NCBI GenBank assembly: GCA_965242685.1
Contig: OZ251487.1
Coordinates: 930,001-994,000 of the forward strand
DNA from: G965215055 sp965242685
GTDB taxonomy: Bacteria > Pseudomonadota > Gammaproteobacteria > UBA4575
DNA: 64,000 nt
Direction: 5' to 3'
The notes under the pieces were generated by a model that had not been told where the DNA came from, did not search any database, and saw nothing but the letters and a program-made list of their open reading frames with translations. Numbering within the stretch: the first letter of the stretch is position 1; every line of letters begins with the position of its first letter. Position numbers and translations under genes: made by a program. Below, piece by piece: positions 17,477-26,894 of this stretch.

Positions 17477-17983
17477 TTAGTTTAGTTTGCTTAAAATCTT
17501 GTCGACCTTTGCAAGCGTTAAATTTTCATAATAGACATGGTCTATTTGCATCATCGGTGCACCACAACAAGCAGCCAAACACTCTTCTTCACGCTTCAGG
17601 TAAAACCTGCCATCCGCCGTACTCTCCCCCAAATCAACATCGAGCTTATCTTTTAAGTGTTGAACAATTTCATCCGCGCCATTCAACATGCACGACAAGT
17701 TCGTGCACACCGAAATAGTGTGCCGGCCTACGGGTACAAGTTCATATATTGAATAAAATGAGGCAACTTCGTACACCGAAACCGCCGGTATATCCAAATA
17801 TTCAGCCACGGCATCCATTTGTTCGACGGGCAAATAACCAACCTCATGCTGTACGGCATGTAACGCCCCCAATATTGCCGATTGTTTTTGATCGGCTGGA
17901 AAGCGTTGCAACCAGTCATCAATCTCTTCACGCACAGCCACGGATAAAACGTCTGATTTCTCTTGCATTGACACCTTTGTCAT
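17477..17983 (-). CDS. nuoE: NADH-quinone oxidoreductase subunit E
   Basis: Thioredoxin-fold subunit carrying the [2Fe-2S] cluster N1a next to the FMN site. The four cysteines are seen as CTNLSCMLNG and ECLAACCGAPMMQ in the 168-residue protein, and the N-terminal helical bundle (LGALHAVQHEVGYLP) is normal. Its start overlaps the nuoD stop by 4 bases. Confidence 0.96.
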   Translation of the reverse strand: MTKVSMQEKSDVLSVAVREEIDDWLQRFPADQKQSAILGALHAVQHEVGYLPVEQMDAVAEYLDIPAVSVYEVASFYSIYELVPVGRHTISVCTNLSCMLNGADEIVQHLKDKLDVDLGESTADGRFYLKREEECLAACCGAPMMQIDHVYYENLTLAKVDKILSKLN

Positions 17984-19233
17984 CGGTCAATTTCTCCAAA
18001 TACAATATCTTGCGTGCCTATGATTGCAACGACGTCCGCCAACATGTGCCCACGCGCCATCTCGTCCAAAGAAGATAGATGAGCAAACCCCGGAGCACGA
18101 ATTTTTAAGCGGTACGGTTTGTTAGCGCCATCAGAGACTAAATAGATGCCAAATTCACCTTTGGGATGCTCAATTGCAGTATAAATCTCGCCGGTAGGAA
18201 GGGAGTATCCTTCCGTACATAACTTGAAGTGATGAATCAATTCTTCCATGCCCATTTTCATATTACTGCGCTTTGGCGGAGCAAATTTATGATTGTCTAC
18301 CACGACAGGGCCCGGGTTTACGCGCAGCCAATCTACACACTGTTTAATAATTCTGTTGGACTGACGCAGTTCCTCCATACGTACTAAATAACGATCATAA
18401 CAATCGCCGTTCACGCCAACCGGAACTTGAAAGTCAATAAATTCATAGACCTCGTAAGGTTGTTTACGGCGTAAATCCCACTCCACGCCTGAACCACGCA
18501 ACATCGGGCCGGTAAAGCCCAACTGCAACGCGCGCTCGGGGCTCACGATACCGATGTCAACAGTCCGTTGTTTCCATATCCTGTTTTCCGTCAGCAAAGT
18601 CTCATACTCATCTACGCAAGTTGGAAAACGCTTCGTAAAATCTTCGATAAAGTCCAGCAACGAACCGCTCCGAGACTGATTTAATCTATCGATATCTTTT
18701 TTGTCATGCCATCGAGACTCAACGTATCTCGGCATTGTATCCGGCAAATCGCGGTATACCCCTCCAGGACGATAGTAGGTCGCGTGCATACGTGTGCCCG
18801 AGACGGCTTCATAGCAGTCCATAAGGTCTTCACGCTCACGAAAGGCATACAGAAAAACTGTCATTGCACCAATGTCCAGTGCATGCGCTCCCAGCCACAA
18901 CAGATGGTTCAATATGCGCGTAATCTCGTCAAACATAACCCGAATGTATTGCGCGCGTATCGGTGGATTAATATCTGCCAGCTTTTCAATTGCCATTACA
19001 TACGCGTGTTCATTGCACATCATGGAAACATAGTCGAGTCTGTCCATGTAGCCGATACTTTGGTTGTAAGGCTTGCTTTCGGCAAGTTTTTCAGTTGCGC
19101 GATGCAATAGGCCAATATGAGGGTCGGCGCGTTGCACAACTTCACCGTCCATCTCTAATACCAATCTCAGTACACCATGCGCAGAAGGGTGCTGCGGGCC
19201 GAAATTCATGGTGTAGTTGCGCAGTTCAGACAT
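17980..19233 (-). CDS. nuoD: NADH-quinone oxidoreductase subunit D
   Basis: The 49-kDa-type subunit that, with NuoB, forms the quinone reduction site. The open frame reaches back to 19269, but ATG at 19233 starts MSELRNYTMNFGPQHPSAHG, the normal family N terminus, and gives 417 residues, the usual length for the separate form of NuoD. The chosen start overlaps the nuoC stop by 8 bases. Conserved quinone-site residues occur in NFGPQHPSAHG and the C-terminal DPVFGEIDR-like end (DIVFGEIDR). Confidence 0.96.
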   Translation of the reverse strand: MSELRNYTMNFGPQHPSAHGVLRLVLEMDGEVVQRADPHIGLLHRATEKLAESKPYNQSIGYMDRLDYVSMMCNEHAYVMAIEKLADINPPIRAQYIRVMFDEITRILNHLLWLGAHALDIGAMTVFLYAFREREDLMDCYEAVSGTRMHATYYRPGGVYRDLPDTMPRYVESRWHDKKDIDRLNQSRSGSLLDFIEDFTKRFPTCVDEYETLLTENRIWKQRTVDIGIVSPERALQLGFTGPMLRGSGVEWDLRRKQPYEVYEFIDFQVPVGVNGDCYDRYLVRMEELRQSNRIIKQCVDWLRVNPGPVVVDNHKFAPPKRSNMKMGMEELIHHFKLCTEGYSLPTGEIYTAIEHPKGEFGIYLVSDGANKPYRLKIRAPGFAHLSSLDEMARGHMLADVVAIIGTQDIVFGEIDR

Positions 19234-19942
19234 CAGGTTTATCGGGAACGGATTCAAAACGGTGATCATCGCGAATCACCTTTGGTACGGTAACTCGAGG
19301 TTCAATAGATACCGGTTGATAAATTACCCGCTTTTGTTCGGGGTCATAGCACACTTCTACATGACCAATGAGTGGGAAATCCTTGCGAAAAGGATGTCCG
19401 GTAAACCCATAGTCGGTCAAGATGCGGCGCAAATCGGGATGGCCTTCAAAAACAATTCCGTACAAGTCAAAAGCTTCGCGCTCATACCAATCCGCGGATG
19501 CCCACACGTCAATCACTGAAGGCAGCGTTGGAAAGTCGTTATCCTCACAAAAGACCTTCACCCGTAACCGCTGATTATGTGTAACCGAAAGCAAATGGTA
19601 CACCACAGCATAGCGAGGACCATCTAACATCCGTTGTACCCGCTCATCATCAAAGGTGAAACGCCCGAAAGTAGCCTTCTCTACACCCCGACTAAAACCG
19701 GATGAGGTTGCCGTCTCGGTATCCCATTCGTCTATGCCAAACTCCAAGTAATCAATACCTGCTAAATCAACAAGCTGTTCAAACTTGAAATCAGATACCT
19801 CACGGAGCTGCAACATGACCTGCTTGAGGTGTTGTACGCTAACGACTATGGTTATTTCATTATTTTTGACTTCGGCAGACTGCAATAACGAGGCGAAGGT
19901 ACGCTGTAAGGCTTCACAAAGATAGCTAATCCTGACTTGCAC
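19226..19942 (-). CDS. nuoC: NADH-quinone oxidoreductase subunit C
   Basis: The 30-kDa-type peripheral subunit of complex I, 238 residues. The family signature WYEREAFDLYGIVFEGHPDLRR-like region (quoted part: YEREAFDLYGI) and the end DYGFTGHPFRKDFPL are present. It is separate from nuoD rather than fused as in E. coli. Lies 16 bases after nuoB. Confidence 0.96.
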   Translation of the reverse strand: MQVRISYLCEALQRTFASLLQSAEVKNNEITIVVSVQHLKQVMLQLREVSDFKFEQLVDLAGIDYLEFGIDEWDTETATSSGFSRGVEKATFGRFTFDDERVQRMLDGPRYAVVYHLLSVTHNQRLRVKVFCEDNDFPTLPSVIDVWASADWYEREAFDLYGIVFEGHPDLRRILTDYGFTGHPFRKDFPLIGHVEVCYDPEQKRVIYQPVSIEPRVTVPKVIRDDHRFESVPDKPDV

Positions 19943-19958
19943 GGAAAACCCGTATTAC

Positions 19959-20435
19959 TCAGCGAGCAATCGTGTTGGTACGGCGTATTTTATTCTGCAG
20001 TTGCAGAATTCCATACAGCAATGCTTCGGCGGTAGGCGGACAACCAGGTACGTAGATATCTACCGGAACAATACGGTCACAACCTCTTACCACGGAATAA
20101 GAATAGTGATAATAGCCACCACCATTGGCGCAGGAGCCCATAGAGATAACCCATTTAGGATCAGCCATTTGATCATACACCTTACGCAACGCCGGTGCCA
20201 TCTTGTTGACAAGCGTACCGGCAACAATCATAACATCGGACTGTCTCGGGCTCGGCCTAAACATCACACCAAAGCGATCCAGGTCATAGCGTGATGCGCC
20301 GGCATGCATCATTTCTACTGCACAACATGCAAGCCCAAACGTCATCGGCCACATTGAACCCGTGCGTGCCCAATTGATCAGCTCGTCCAGTTTTGTAGTA
20401 ACAAACCCCCGTGCCAAATGACCTTCAATACCCAT
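19959..20435 (-). CDS. nuoB: NADH-quinone oxidoreductase subunit B
   Basis: Carries the terminal [4Fe-4S] cluster N2 that reduces quinone. The ligands are seen in GLACCAVEMM, MGSCANGGGYYH and YVPGCPPTAE, including the unusual tandem cysteines. The frame is open to 20486, inside nuoA, but ATG at 20435 begins MGIEGHLARGFVTTKLDELI, the usual N terminus of non-enteric NuoB, and gives 158 residues and a 20-base gap to nuoA. Confidence 0.96.
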   Translation of the reverse strand: MGIEGHLARGFVTTKLDELINWARTGSMWPMTFGLACCAVEMMHAGASRYDLDRFGVMFRPSPRQSDVMIVAGTLVNKMAPALRKVYDQMADPKWVISMGSCANGGGYYHYSYSVVRGCDRIVPVDIYVPGCPPTAEALLYGILQLQNKIRRTNTIAR

Positions 20436-20455
20436 AATGTATCTTGCCGAATGGC

Positions 20456-20812
20456 CTAATCCCAATTCAGTGCACCCTTTTTCCACTCATAGATAAAGCC
20501 TACCGTAAGAACGACAAGGAACAGCGCCATGGCCAAAAATCCAATCAAACCTACTTCCCGAATTGCAACCGCCCACGGAAATAGAAACGCTATCTCTAAA
20601 TCAAAGATAATAAACAAAATTGCCACCAGATAATACCTCACATCAAACTGCATACGTGCGTCTTCAAAGGCTTCAAACCCACATTCATAGGGTGAATCCT
20701 TTGCTTCATCCTTGGTACGCTTTCCAAGAACAATGCCCAGCAGCATGGGAATTAACCCCATAATTGACGCAATGACAATAAAGATTAATATAGGTAGATA
20801 GTTCTGAACCAT
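20456..20812 (-). CDS. nuoA: NADH-quinone oxidoreductase subunit A
   Basis: Small membrane subunit of complex I, 118 residues with three transmembrane helices and the conserved acidic loop with the cysteine of DSPYECGFEAF. First gene of the nuo operon, preceded by an AAGAGG ribosome-binding site. The 186-base gap to tRNA-Leu holds a perfect inverted repeat TTTCCAG-G-CTGGAAA at 20868-20882, about 55 bases upstream of the start, a possible operator; no clear promoter was identified. Confidence 0.96.
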   Translation of the reverse strand: MVQNYLPILIFIVIASIMGLIPMLLGIVLGKRTKDEAKDSPYECGFEAFEDARMQFDVRYYLVAILFIIFDLEIAFLFPWAVAIREVGLIGFLAMALFLVVLTVGFIYEWKKGALNWD

Positions 20813-20867
20813 TGTAACCTCTTAGGTTCCCAGCATTGCCCTTGACTTACCTCTTCCCCATAATACC

Positions 20868-20882
20868 TTTCCAGGCTGGAAA
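20868..20882. repeat. Short palindrome upstream of nuoA
   Basis: Perfect 7-base inverted repeat TTTCCAG G CTGGAAA in the leader between tRNA-Leu and nuoA. Its position suits an operator for the nuo operon or a small RNA hairpin, but no known regulator site was recognised. Confidence 0.4.
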
Positions 20883-20998
20883 CCAAGAAGCCATAGTATG
20901 CCACTGTCACATTTTAACCACGCCATCAGAGCTTATTGTGACGGTATCAAAAAAATTCACCTAACAAAATGCTTTTACATAGTGCATCTACTAGGTCC

Positions 20999-21085
20999 TG
21001 GTGCCGATGGCCGGACTCGAACCGGCACGAGGTCGCCCTCACTAGCCCCTCAAGCTAGCGCGTCTACCAATTCCGCCACATCGGC
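20999..21085 (-). tRNA. tRNA-Leu (anticodon GAG)
   Basis: 87-base class II tRNA with encoded CCA (20999-21001), seven-base acceptor stem GCCGATG/CATCGGC, anticodon stem CTAGC/GCTAG around the loop TTGAGGG, and a variable arm. Placed between secG and nuoA, as in many gammaproteobacteria. Confidence 0.95.
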
Positions 21086-21190
21086 CTTTATATTGCAGTA
21101 CTTAATAACCAAGGCCTCTTAATCAATTAATCTTTACTGACAGGTTATAAGAAATCCCTACATGGATAACATGTATTTTTCGTGAGACTA

Positions 21191-21199
21191 TGACATAAT
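21191..21199 (+). promoter_or_regulatory. Candidate extended -10 promoter for the 32-residue open frame
   Basis: TGACATAAT matches the extended -10 pattern TGnTATAAT with one mismatch. No good -35 element lies 17 bases upstream. A transcript would begin near 21206, leaving a leader of about 44 bases before the GTG start at 21250. Weak evidence. Confidence 0.3.
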
Positions 21200-21249
21200 G
21201 AATTATCTTGTTTTGTTTGTCGATCTTGACATTAACGGAGGAGCTACTG

Positions 21250-21348
21250 GTGGCTGAAAACAGTGATACTAAAAAATTCGATACGGTTGCCCTTATTGTA
21301 GGCGTCGTAATCGTTCTATATGCGATTGTGATGGCGTTTATTTTTTAA
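21250..21348 (+). CDS. Predicted 32-residue single-span membrane miniprotein
   Basis: A GTG start is preceded, six bases away, by a very strong ribosome-binding site GGAGGAG (21238-21244). The product has a short charged N terminus (MAENSDTKKFD) and one hydrophobic helix from about residue 12 to the end (TVALIVGVVIVLYAIVMAFI), so it should be an N-in or N-out single-span inner-membrane peptide. It lies alone on the plus strand between tRNA-Leu and secG. Such miniproteins often sit in respiratory or transport complexes, but nothing here identifies the partner. Function unknown; the combination of strong start signal and clean membrane helix makes it a likely real gene. Nothing else is seen in 21349-21546. 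Confidence 0.6.
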   Translation: MAENSDTKKFDTVALIVGVVIVLYAIVMAFIF

Positions 21349-21546
21349 TCGCCTATTTCCCAACGCGAGGCCAACTCAGCAAGTGGGTATATAGCAGTAT
21401 TGAGCTAAAATGAACGGAAGCATTTATAGTATGACGTAATATATGCGGGCCAAACGTTATGCCGTCCGCCCAACCATCAACATAAAAAGCGGCAATAAGA
21501 ATAAGCTTCCCACAATCGCCTTTTTCAATTCAATATACTGCTTTAA

Positions 21547-21951
21547 CTACTCTGGTACGTCGTCCAGAGCCGCGTCCATCTCAGGCCTTTTCAGTAAATC
21601 TTCTTCATCTGTGCGTGATACGGGGATGTCTTGATTTGCACCTTTTTCATTCTCGGCATCCGATACTACCCCGACGGATTCCTGGGTCATATCTTTTATT
21701 ACACTTTCGTCAACGGGGCGATGGCTCGCAAGATAAGCAAGTATTAGACTATTAACAAAAAACAACGTCACTAAAACGGCGGTTGCATGAGTTAGAAAAG
21801 ATGCAGAACCACGTGCACCAAACACCGTACCGGATGCCCCGCTCCCGAATGCAGCTCCAACATCGGCGCCCTTTCCTTGCTGAATAAGTACCATGCCTAT
21901 AATGCCAATGGCTAATAAAACGTCAACGGTAACTAGGATGCTGTATAACAT
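21547..21951 (-). CDS. secG: Preprotein translocase subunit SecG
   Basis: Auxiliary membrane subunit of the SecYEG export channel. Two transmembrane helices (about residues 2-22 and 54-74) flank the conserved loop VLIQQGKGADVGAAFGSGAS. The 134-residue protein has a longer acidic C-terminal tail (about residues 78-134) than the E. coli protein (110). It follows tpiA by 40 bases. Confidence 0.95.
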   Translation of the reverse strand: MLYSILVTVDVLLAIGIIGMVLIQQGKGADVGAAFGSGASGTVFGARGSASFLTHATAVLVTLFFVNSLILAYLASHRPVDESVIKDMTQESVGVVSDAENEKGANQDIPVSRTDEEDLLKRPEMDAALDDVPE

Positions 21952-21991
21952 TGTTATGCTCGTCTATAAGCGAAAAATTGTAATAAAAAAG

Positions 21992-22744
21992 TTAGCTTGT
22001 AGCAGTTGCAATTGCGATAAAGTCTTCCGCCTTGAGTGCAGCCCCACCAATCAAACCGCCATCAATGTCATCCTGCTGTAACAGCTTTTCTGCATTATCT
22101 GGCTTCATGCTTCCACCATAAAGAATTCGTATACTTGCCGCAATATCTCTATTCAGCACATGGAGCTTATTACGAATAAACCCGTGAACTTCCTGGGCCA
22201 CACTCGGCGTCGCTGTGTGACCGGTGCCAATTGCCCAAACAGGCTCATACGCAATCACTGCACCCCTGAACGCCTCAATATCCAGGCACTCAAGTACGGC
22301 GTCCATTTGTTTCGCAATAATGTGTTCGGTATGGCCATCTTTGCGCTGCTGCAAAGTTTCACCAACACACAACACTGGTACTAAGTCATTTTCCTTCACC
22401 TGCACAAATTTTTTTGCTACCACTTCATTGCTTTCATGGTAAAGATGTCTTCGTTCTGAATGCCCGACAATGACATATTCACAACCGAACTCTTTTATCA
22501 TTGCTGCCGCAACTTCACCTGTATAGGCGCCACTTTCCTGATCCGAACAGTCCTGGGCACCCAGCGAAATATTCGTATCACGTATCAATTTTTGTACATG
22601 ATCCAAGTAGACAAATGGCGGGCATACTACCAGCTCCGCAGCTGTAATGTTTGGCAATTGTTTGATAATTCCAGACAACAGTACTGAAACTGATTCCAAA
22701 GAACCATGAAGTTTCCAATTTCCAGCTATCAGTGGGCACCGCAT
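21992..22744 (-). CDS. tpiA: Triose-phosphate isomerase
   Basis: Interconverts dihydroxyacetone phosphate and glyceraldehyde 3-phosphate in the cytoplasm. The catalytic residues are K11 (NWKLHG), H95 in VGHSERR and E167 in AYEPVWAIGTG; the phosphate-gripping GGS motif is in LYGGSMKPDN. Length of 250 is normal. It lies between glmM and secG, the ancestral order, with a 107-base gap to glmM. Confidence 0.97.
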   Translation of the reverse strand: MRCPLIAGNWKLHGSLESVSVLLSGIIKQLPNITAAELVVCPPFVYLDHVQKLIRDTNISLGAQDCSDQESGAYTGEVAAAMIKEFGCEYVIVGHSERRHLYHESNEVVAKKFVQVKENDLVPVLCVGETLQQRKDGHTEHIIAKQMDAVLECLDIEAFRGAVIAYEPVWAIGTGHTATPSVAQEVHGFIRNKLHVLNRDIAASIRILYGGSMKPDNAEKLLQQDDIDGGLIGGAALKAEDFIAIATATS

Positions 22745-22851
22745 AAGTCTAGTGGCATTTTAAGGGCACACAATTGTGCTTGTATCACGCAGCACAGAGA
22801 TATTGTTGAACAATGACGACTAATAACGAGGGCTAAGTATACGCTGTTCGT

Positions 22852-24213
22852 CTAGCCGAGTGCTTCTCTCCTACAGGAATCCGAAATGCTATCCGCGATT
22901 TCCTTAGCCCAGCCCTGTACTACCGAGGCATCAAAGCCTTCAACCATAACCCTTACCAAGGGCTCAGTACCAGATGGTCGTATTAGAACACGACCACAAT
23001 TCTGCAAACAAGACTCGGCATCTTTTACGGCCTGCTGTACTCCCAAAACACGGCTAATATTATTTTTTAATGATATCGGAACCGAAACATTGATATGCGT
23101 TTGAGGATATTTTTCCATCCCTGACTTGATCTCACACAGTTTTTTGTCGCTGTGAATCAATATCTGTAACACTTGTAATGCAGCAATAATCGCATCACCC
23201 GTAGTCGTTCGACCCAGGTAGACGATGTGGCCCGAAGGTTCTCCACCTAACTTCCAGGAATTAGCCCGTAACACTTCCATCACGTGCCGGTCACCTACTG
23301 CCGCACGTTTGAATTCAATTCCATGAGATTGCAAGGCACGTTCAAGTCCAAGGTTGCTCATCAAAGTCCCCACCACACCACCACCTAAAAGATGCTGCAA
23401 CTTTAGTGCGCGTGCAATGATGTATAATATTTCATCCCCATCCACCACGACACCCTCATCGTCAACCATGATGAGTCTGTCGCCGTCCCCATCAATGGCA
23501 ATCCCCAAATCAGCACGATGTTCAATCACCGCCTCTTGTAATAACTCAGGGCTAGCAGCACCGCTCTTGTCATTGATATTTAAACCATTAGGCTTGTCTG
23601 CAATGCTAATAGTCTCCACACCAAGCTCTGAAAAGACTTTTGGTGCAATGTGATAGGTAGACCCATGCGCGCAATCAACCACAATCTTCAAATCATTTAA
23701 CCTGGTATGCGTGGGGACCGTGCTTTTGCAAAATTCAATGTAGCGCCCAGCAGCATCATTTACCCGCTTCACTTTGCCAAGGCAATCTGAACTGACCACC
23801 TTTAGCGGCTGTTTCAGCTGAAGCTCTATTTCATGCTCCACTTTCTTGGATAGTTTCTTCCCATCCGCTGAAAAAAATTTTACGCCGTTATCATGATAGG
23901 GATTATGTGATGCACTGATTACAATGCCTACCGCTGCCCGCAATGTTCTAGTCAGATAAGCAATTGCGGGGGTGGGCATGGGCCCCAGCAACCGGACGTG
24001 TACCCCCGCCGAGGACAAACCTGCCTCAAGTGCAGATTCAAACATGTAACCTGAAATACGAGTATCCTTTCCGATCAAGGCCAAATTTTTCTCGCCTTTA
24101 CACAAAACATGCCCTACAGACCAACCTAGTTTCAACACGAAATCAGGGGCCATTACGGCATCACTGCCAACACGACCACGTATCCCATCCGTACCAAAAT
24201 ATTCAAGTCCCAT
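22852..24213 (-). CDS. glmM: Phosphoglucosamine mutase
   Basis: Converts glucosamine 6-phosphate to glucosamine 1-phosphate for UDP-GlcNAc, peptidoglycan and lipopolysaccharide. The phosphorylated serine is S102 in ISASHNPYHDNG; the metal-binding loop DGDGDR and the sugar-binding GGEPSGH are intact, and the C-terminal phosphate-binding loop RPSGTEPLVRVM is present. 453 residues. The gene normally between ftsH and glmM, folP, is missing; only 92 bases separate the two. Confidence 0.97.
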   Translation of the reverse strand: MGLEYFGTDGIRGRVGSDAVMAPDFVLKLGWSVGHVLCKGEKNLALIGKDTRISGYMFESALEAGLSSAGVHVRLLGPMPTPAIAYLTRTLRAAVGIVISASHNPYHDNGVKFFSADGKKLSKKVEHEIELQLKQPLKVVSSDCLGKVKRVNDAAGRYIEFCKSTVPTHTRLNDLKIVVDCAHGSTYHIAPKVFSELGVETISIADKPNGLNINDKSGAASPELLQEAVIEHRADLGIAIDGDGDRLIMVDDEGVVVDGDEILYIIARALKLQHLLGGGVVGTLMSNLGLERALQSHGIEFKRAAVGDRHVMEVLRANSWKLGGEPSGHIVYLGRTTTGDAIIAALQVLQILIHSDKKLCEIKSGMEKYPQTHINVSVPISLKNNISRVLGVQQAVKDAESCLQNCGRVLIRPSGTEPLVRVMVEGFDASVVQGWAKEIADSISDSCRREALG

Positions 24214-24305
24214 AAATCTTGCTTATCTGTCGCAAAAAGTAGATGAAAAACTTTTATGAATACGGCTACCTGCGTGCGCTTGCAGCTCTACATCAAGCAA
24301 ACAAA

Positions 24306-26237
24306 TCAATGCTCACTGGCCGCACCCCCGATCACTTCTGAATCTTTTCGAGTTTTCTCATCTGCCGAAGTACCCACTGTAGTATTATCTGCATCAAACT
24401 CGTCATCCCCCCAACCTTTGGGAGCACATGGCTCTTTACCGCCCATGATGTCATCAATCTGTTCTTTGTCCAGTGTTTCGTATTTCATTAGTGCCATAGC
24501 CATAACGTGGAGCTTTTCTATGTTTTCTCTGATCAGACAAAGCGCACGATTGTAATTCGTGTCAATAATCCGTCGCACTTCTTGGTCAATTGAATTGGCA
24601 GTATCGTCTGATACCGTTTTATGTTGAGTAACCGAATGACCTAAAAATACTTCCCCATCTTCGTCACCATAAGCAAGCGGCCCCATTTTTTCTGACAAAC
24701 CCCATTTTGTTACCATGGCACGCGCAATTTCAGTCGCTCGTTCAATATCATTTGATGCACCTGTAGTAACCGCTTCATGCCCAAAAATAAGTTCCTCAGC
24801 TACACGTCCACCAAACAGGCTGGAAATCTGACTCTCCAGACGTTGTTTACTATGGCTGTAGCGATCATCCTCAGGCAAAAACATGGTAACTCCCAACGCG
24901 CGTCCACGCGGAATAATCGTTACTTTATAAACTGGATCATGCTCTGGCACTAATCTACCAACAATGGCATGACCAGACTCATGGTAGGCGGTGAGCTTTT
25001 TCTCTTCATCACTCATCACCATTGATTTACGCTCTGCGCCCATGAGAATCTTATCTTTAGCACGTTCGAATTCCTCCATATCGACGGTACGCTTATCGGC
25101 GCGTGCAGCAAACAAAGCAGCTTCATTAACAAGATTCGCTAAATCAGCGCCTGAAAACCCTGGTGTACCTCGTGCAATAAAGTCGGCACGTACATCCTTA
25201 CCAAGCGGCACCTTACGCATGTGTACCTTTAATATTTGTTCACGCCCACGGATGTCCGGTAACGGAACCGTTACTTGACGGTCAAAACGACCCGGGCGCA
25301 ACAATGCTGGATCCAGTACGTCTGGCCGATTGGTCGCCGCAATTACAATAATGCCTTCATTGCCATCAAAACCATCCATTTCTACCAATAACTGGTTAAG
25401 CGTTTGTTCGCGCTCATCATGCCCCCCGCCAAGCCCGGCACCACGATGCCGGCCTACTGCATCAATCTCATCAATGAAAATAATACACGGTGAATGCTTT
25501 TTCGCCTGAGCAAACATGTCGCGCACGCGAGATGCACCTACGCCTACAAACATCTCAACAAAATCAGAGCCGGAAATCGTAAAAAACGGCACCTTAGCTT
25601 CGCCAGAAATTGCCTTGGCAAGAAGTGTTTTACCCGTGCCTGGCGGGCCTACCATCAGTACACCACATGGAATTTTGCCACCCAACTTCTGAAATTTTCC
25701 CGGATCACGCAAAAACTCTACCAGTTCAGATACCTCTTCCTTAGCTTCTTCCACTCCCGCTACGTCGTGAAATGTCACGTTGATTTGGTCTTCACTCATT
25801 AGACGGGCTTTACTCTTCCCGAAAGACATGGCCCCTCTACCCGTACCACCTCCTTGCATTTGACGCATGAAAAAAATCCATACGCCGATAAGCAACAGCA
25901 TAGGAAACCAGCTAATCAAAATGTCGAGAAGTAATGAACGTGGCTTCGTTTCACCCGCCTCAAAGTCGACGCCGCTGTCAAGCAGGTCACTGACTAACCC
26001 TGGATCACCCGGACTAATCGTTTCAAAGTTTTCACCGTTTTCATACTTGCCCTTGATATGACGGTCATCTGGATTAATTAACACTGACTTGACGTTACCG
26101 GAACGAACCTGCTCAATAAATTCCGAGTAATGAATAGTGGCCGCCTTTTCCAGACGTGGCGCAAAATTATTAAAAACGGTCATTAATACGGCAGCAATTA
26201 CTGCCCACAGCAACAAATTTTTGACCATATTATTCAA
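24306..26237 (-). CDS. ftsH: ATP-dependent zinc metalloprotease FtsH
   Basis: Membrane-anchored AAA+ protease that degrades misfolded membrane proteins and regulators such as sigma-32 and LpxC. Two transmembrane helices (about 5-24 and 102-124) flank a periplasmic domain; Walker A GPPGTGKT is at 197-204, followed by the Walker B region IIFIDEIDAVGRHRG and SRH, and the zinc site HESGH lies near residue 420. 643 residues, normal length. Follows rlmE by 48 bases. Confidence 0.97.
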   Translation of the reverse strand: MNNMVKNLLLWAVIAAVLMTVFNNFAPRLEKAATIHYSEFIEQVRSGNVKSVLINPDDRHIKGKYENGENFETISPGDPGLVSDLLDSGVDFEAGETKPRSLLLDILISWFPMLLLIGVWIFFMRQMQGGGTGRGAMSFGKSKARLMSEDQINVTFHDVAGVEEAKEEVSELVEFLRDPGKFQKLGGKIPCGVLMVGPPGTGKTLLAKAISGEAKVPFFTISGSDFVEMFVGVGASRVRDMFAQAKKHSPCIIFIDEIDAVGRHRGAGLGGGHDEREQTLNQLLVEMDGFDGNEGIIVIAATNRPDVLDPALLRPGRFDRQVTVPLPDIRGREQILKVHMRKVPLGKDVRADFIARGTPGFSGADLANLVNEAALFAARADKRTVDMEEFERAKDKILMGAERKSMVMSDEEKKLTAYHESGHAIVGRLVPEHDPVYKVTIIPRGRALGVTMFLPEDDRYSHSKQRLESQISSLFGGRVAEELIFGHEAVTTGASNDIERATEIARAMVTKWGLSEKMGPLAYGDEDGEVFLGHSVTQHKTVSDDTANSIDQEVRRIIDTNYNRALCLIRENIEKLHVMAMALMKYETLDKEQIDDIMGGKEPCAPKGWGDDEFDADNTTVGTSADEKTRKDSEVIGGAASEH

Positions 26238-26285
26238 CTACACATCTCCGTTTCATCAACAACTGGTTACCATCCCTAGACCATA

Positions 26286-26894
26286 CTATAATTTAATTCT
26301 CCTCGCCAATGCATATACCTCACGACTTTGATGACGTGAAGCCTTGGGTTTACAAATCAATACTTTGTAAAATTGACTTCGTAACATTTTTATATAGTCA
26401 TCAAATCCAGCCCCTTGAAACAGCTTTATTAAAAGACTACCACCAGAAGCTAGCACCTTGGTACTAAAATTGAATACTAATTCTGCAAGAAACATAGATC
26501 GCGACTGATCTACGCTTCGTATACCACTAATATTGACAGCCATGTCACACAAAACAATATCTACTTTGCTTTGACCAATAACCACGCATAAAGATTCATA
26601 CAATGCAGGTTCAGTAAAGTCACCTTTAAGAAACAAAACATCTCCAATGGTATCCATATCTAATAAATCTGTTGCGATCACCTTACCTTGGGAACCAACC
26701 CGCTGCACTACGTATTGGCTCCATCCCCCTGGTGCCGCCCCTAAATCAACTACCACCATCCCAGTTTGTAATAAGTGATATTTCTCATCCACTTCTTTTA
26801 ATTTAAAGGCCGCGCGGGAACGCCATCCTTCACGCTTGGCGCGTCGCACAAATGGATCATTAATATGCTGCCTGATCCAAGATTTACTAGGCAA
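26286..26894 (-). CDS. rlmE: 23S rRNA (uridine-2'-O)-methyltransferase RlmE
   Basis: SAM-dependent enzyme that methylates U2552 of 23S rRNA late in 50S assembly (FtsJ/RrmJ). The SAM-binding motif VVDLGAAPGGWSQYV and the catalytic K-D-K-E set, including DIVLCDMAVN and LIKLFQG, are visible. 202 residues. It lies directly upstream of ftsH, as in E. coli; the neighbour yhbY, normally between greA and rlmE on the facing side, is not present in the 113-base gap to greA. Confidence 0.96.
   Translation of the reverse strand: MPSKSWIRQHINDPFVRRAKREGWRSRAAFKLKEVDEKYHLLQTGMVVVDLGAAPGGWSQYVVQRVGSQGKVIATDLLDMDTIGDVLFLKGDFTEPALYESLCVVIGQSKVDIVLCDMAVNISGIRSVDQSRSMFLAELVFNFSTKVLASGGSLLIKLFQGAGFDDYIKMLRSQFYKVLICKPKASRHQSREVYALARRIKL

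Noticed and set aside
21226..21231. TTGACA upstream of the 32-residue frame
   Set aside because: Consensus -35 sequence, but no -10 lies 17 bases downstream; the site would be inside the coding region.
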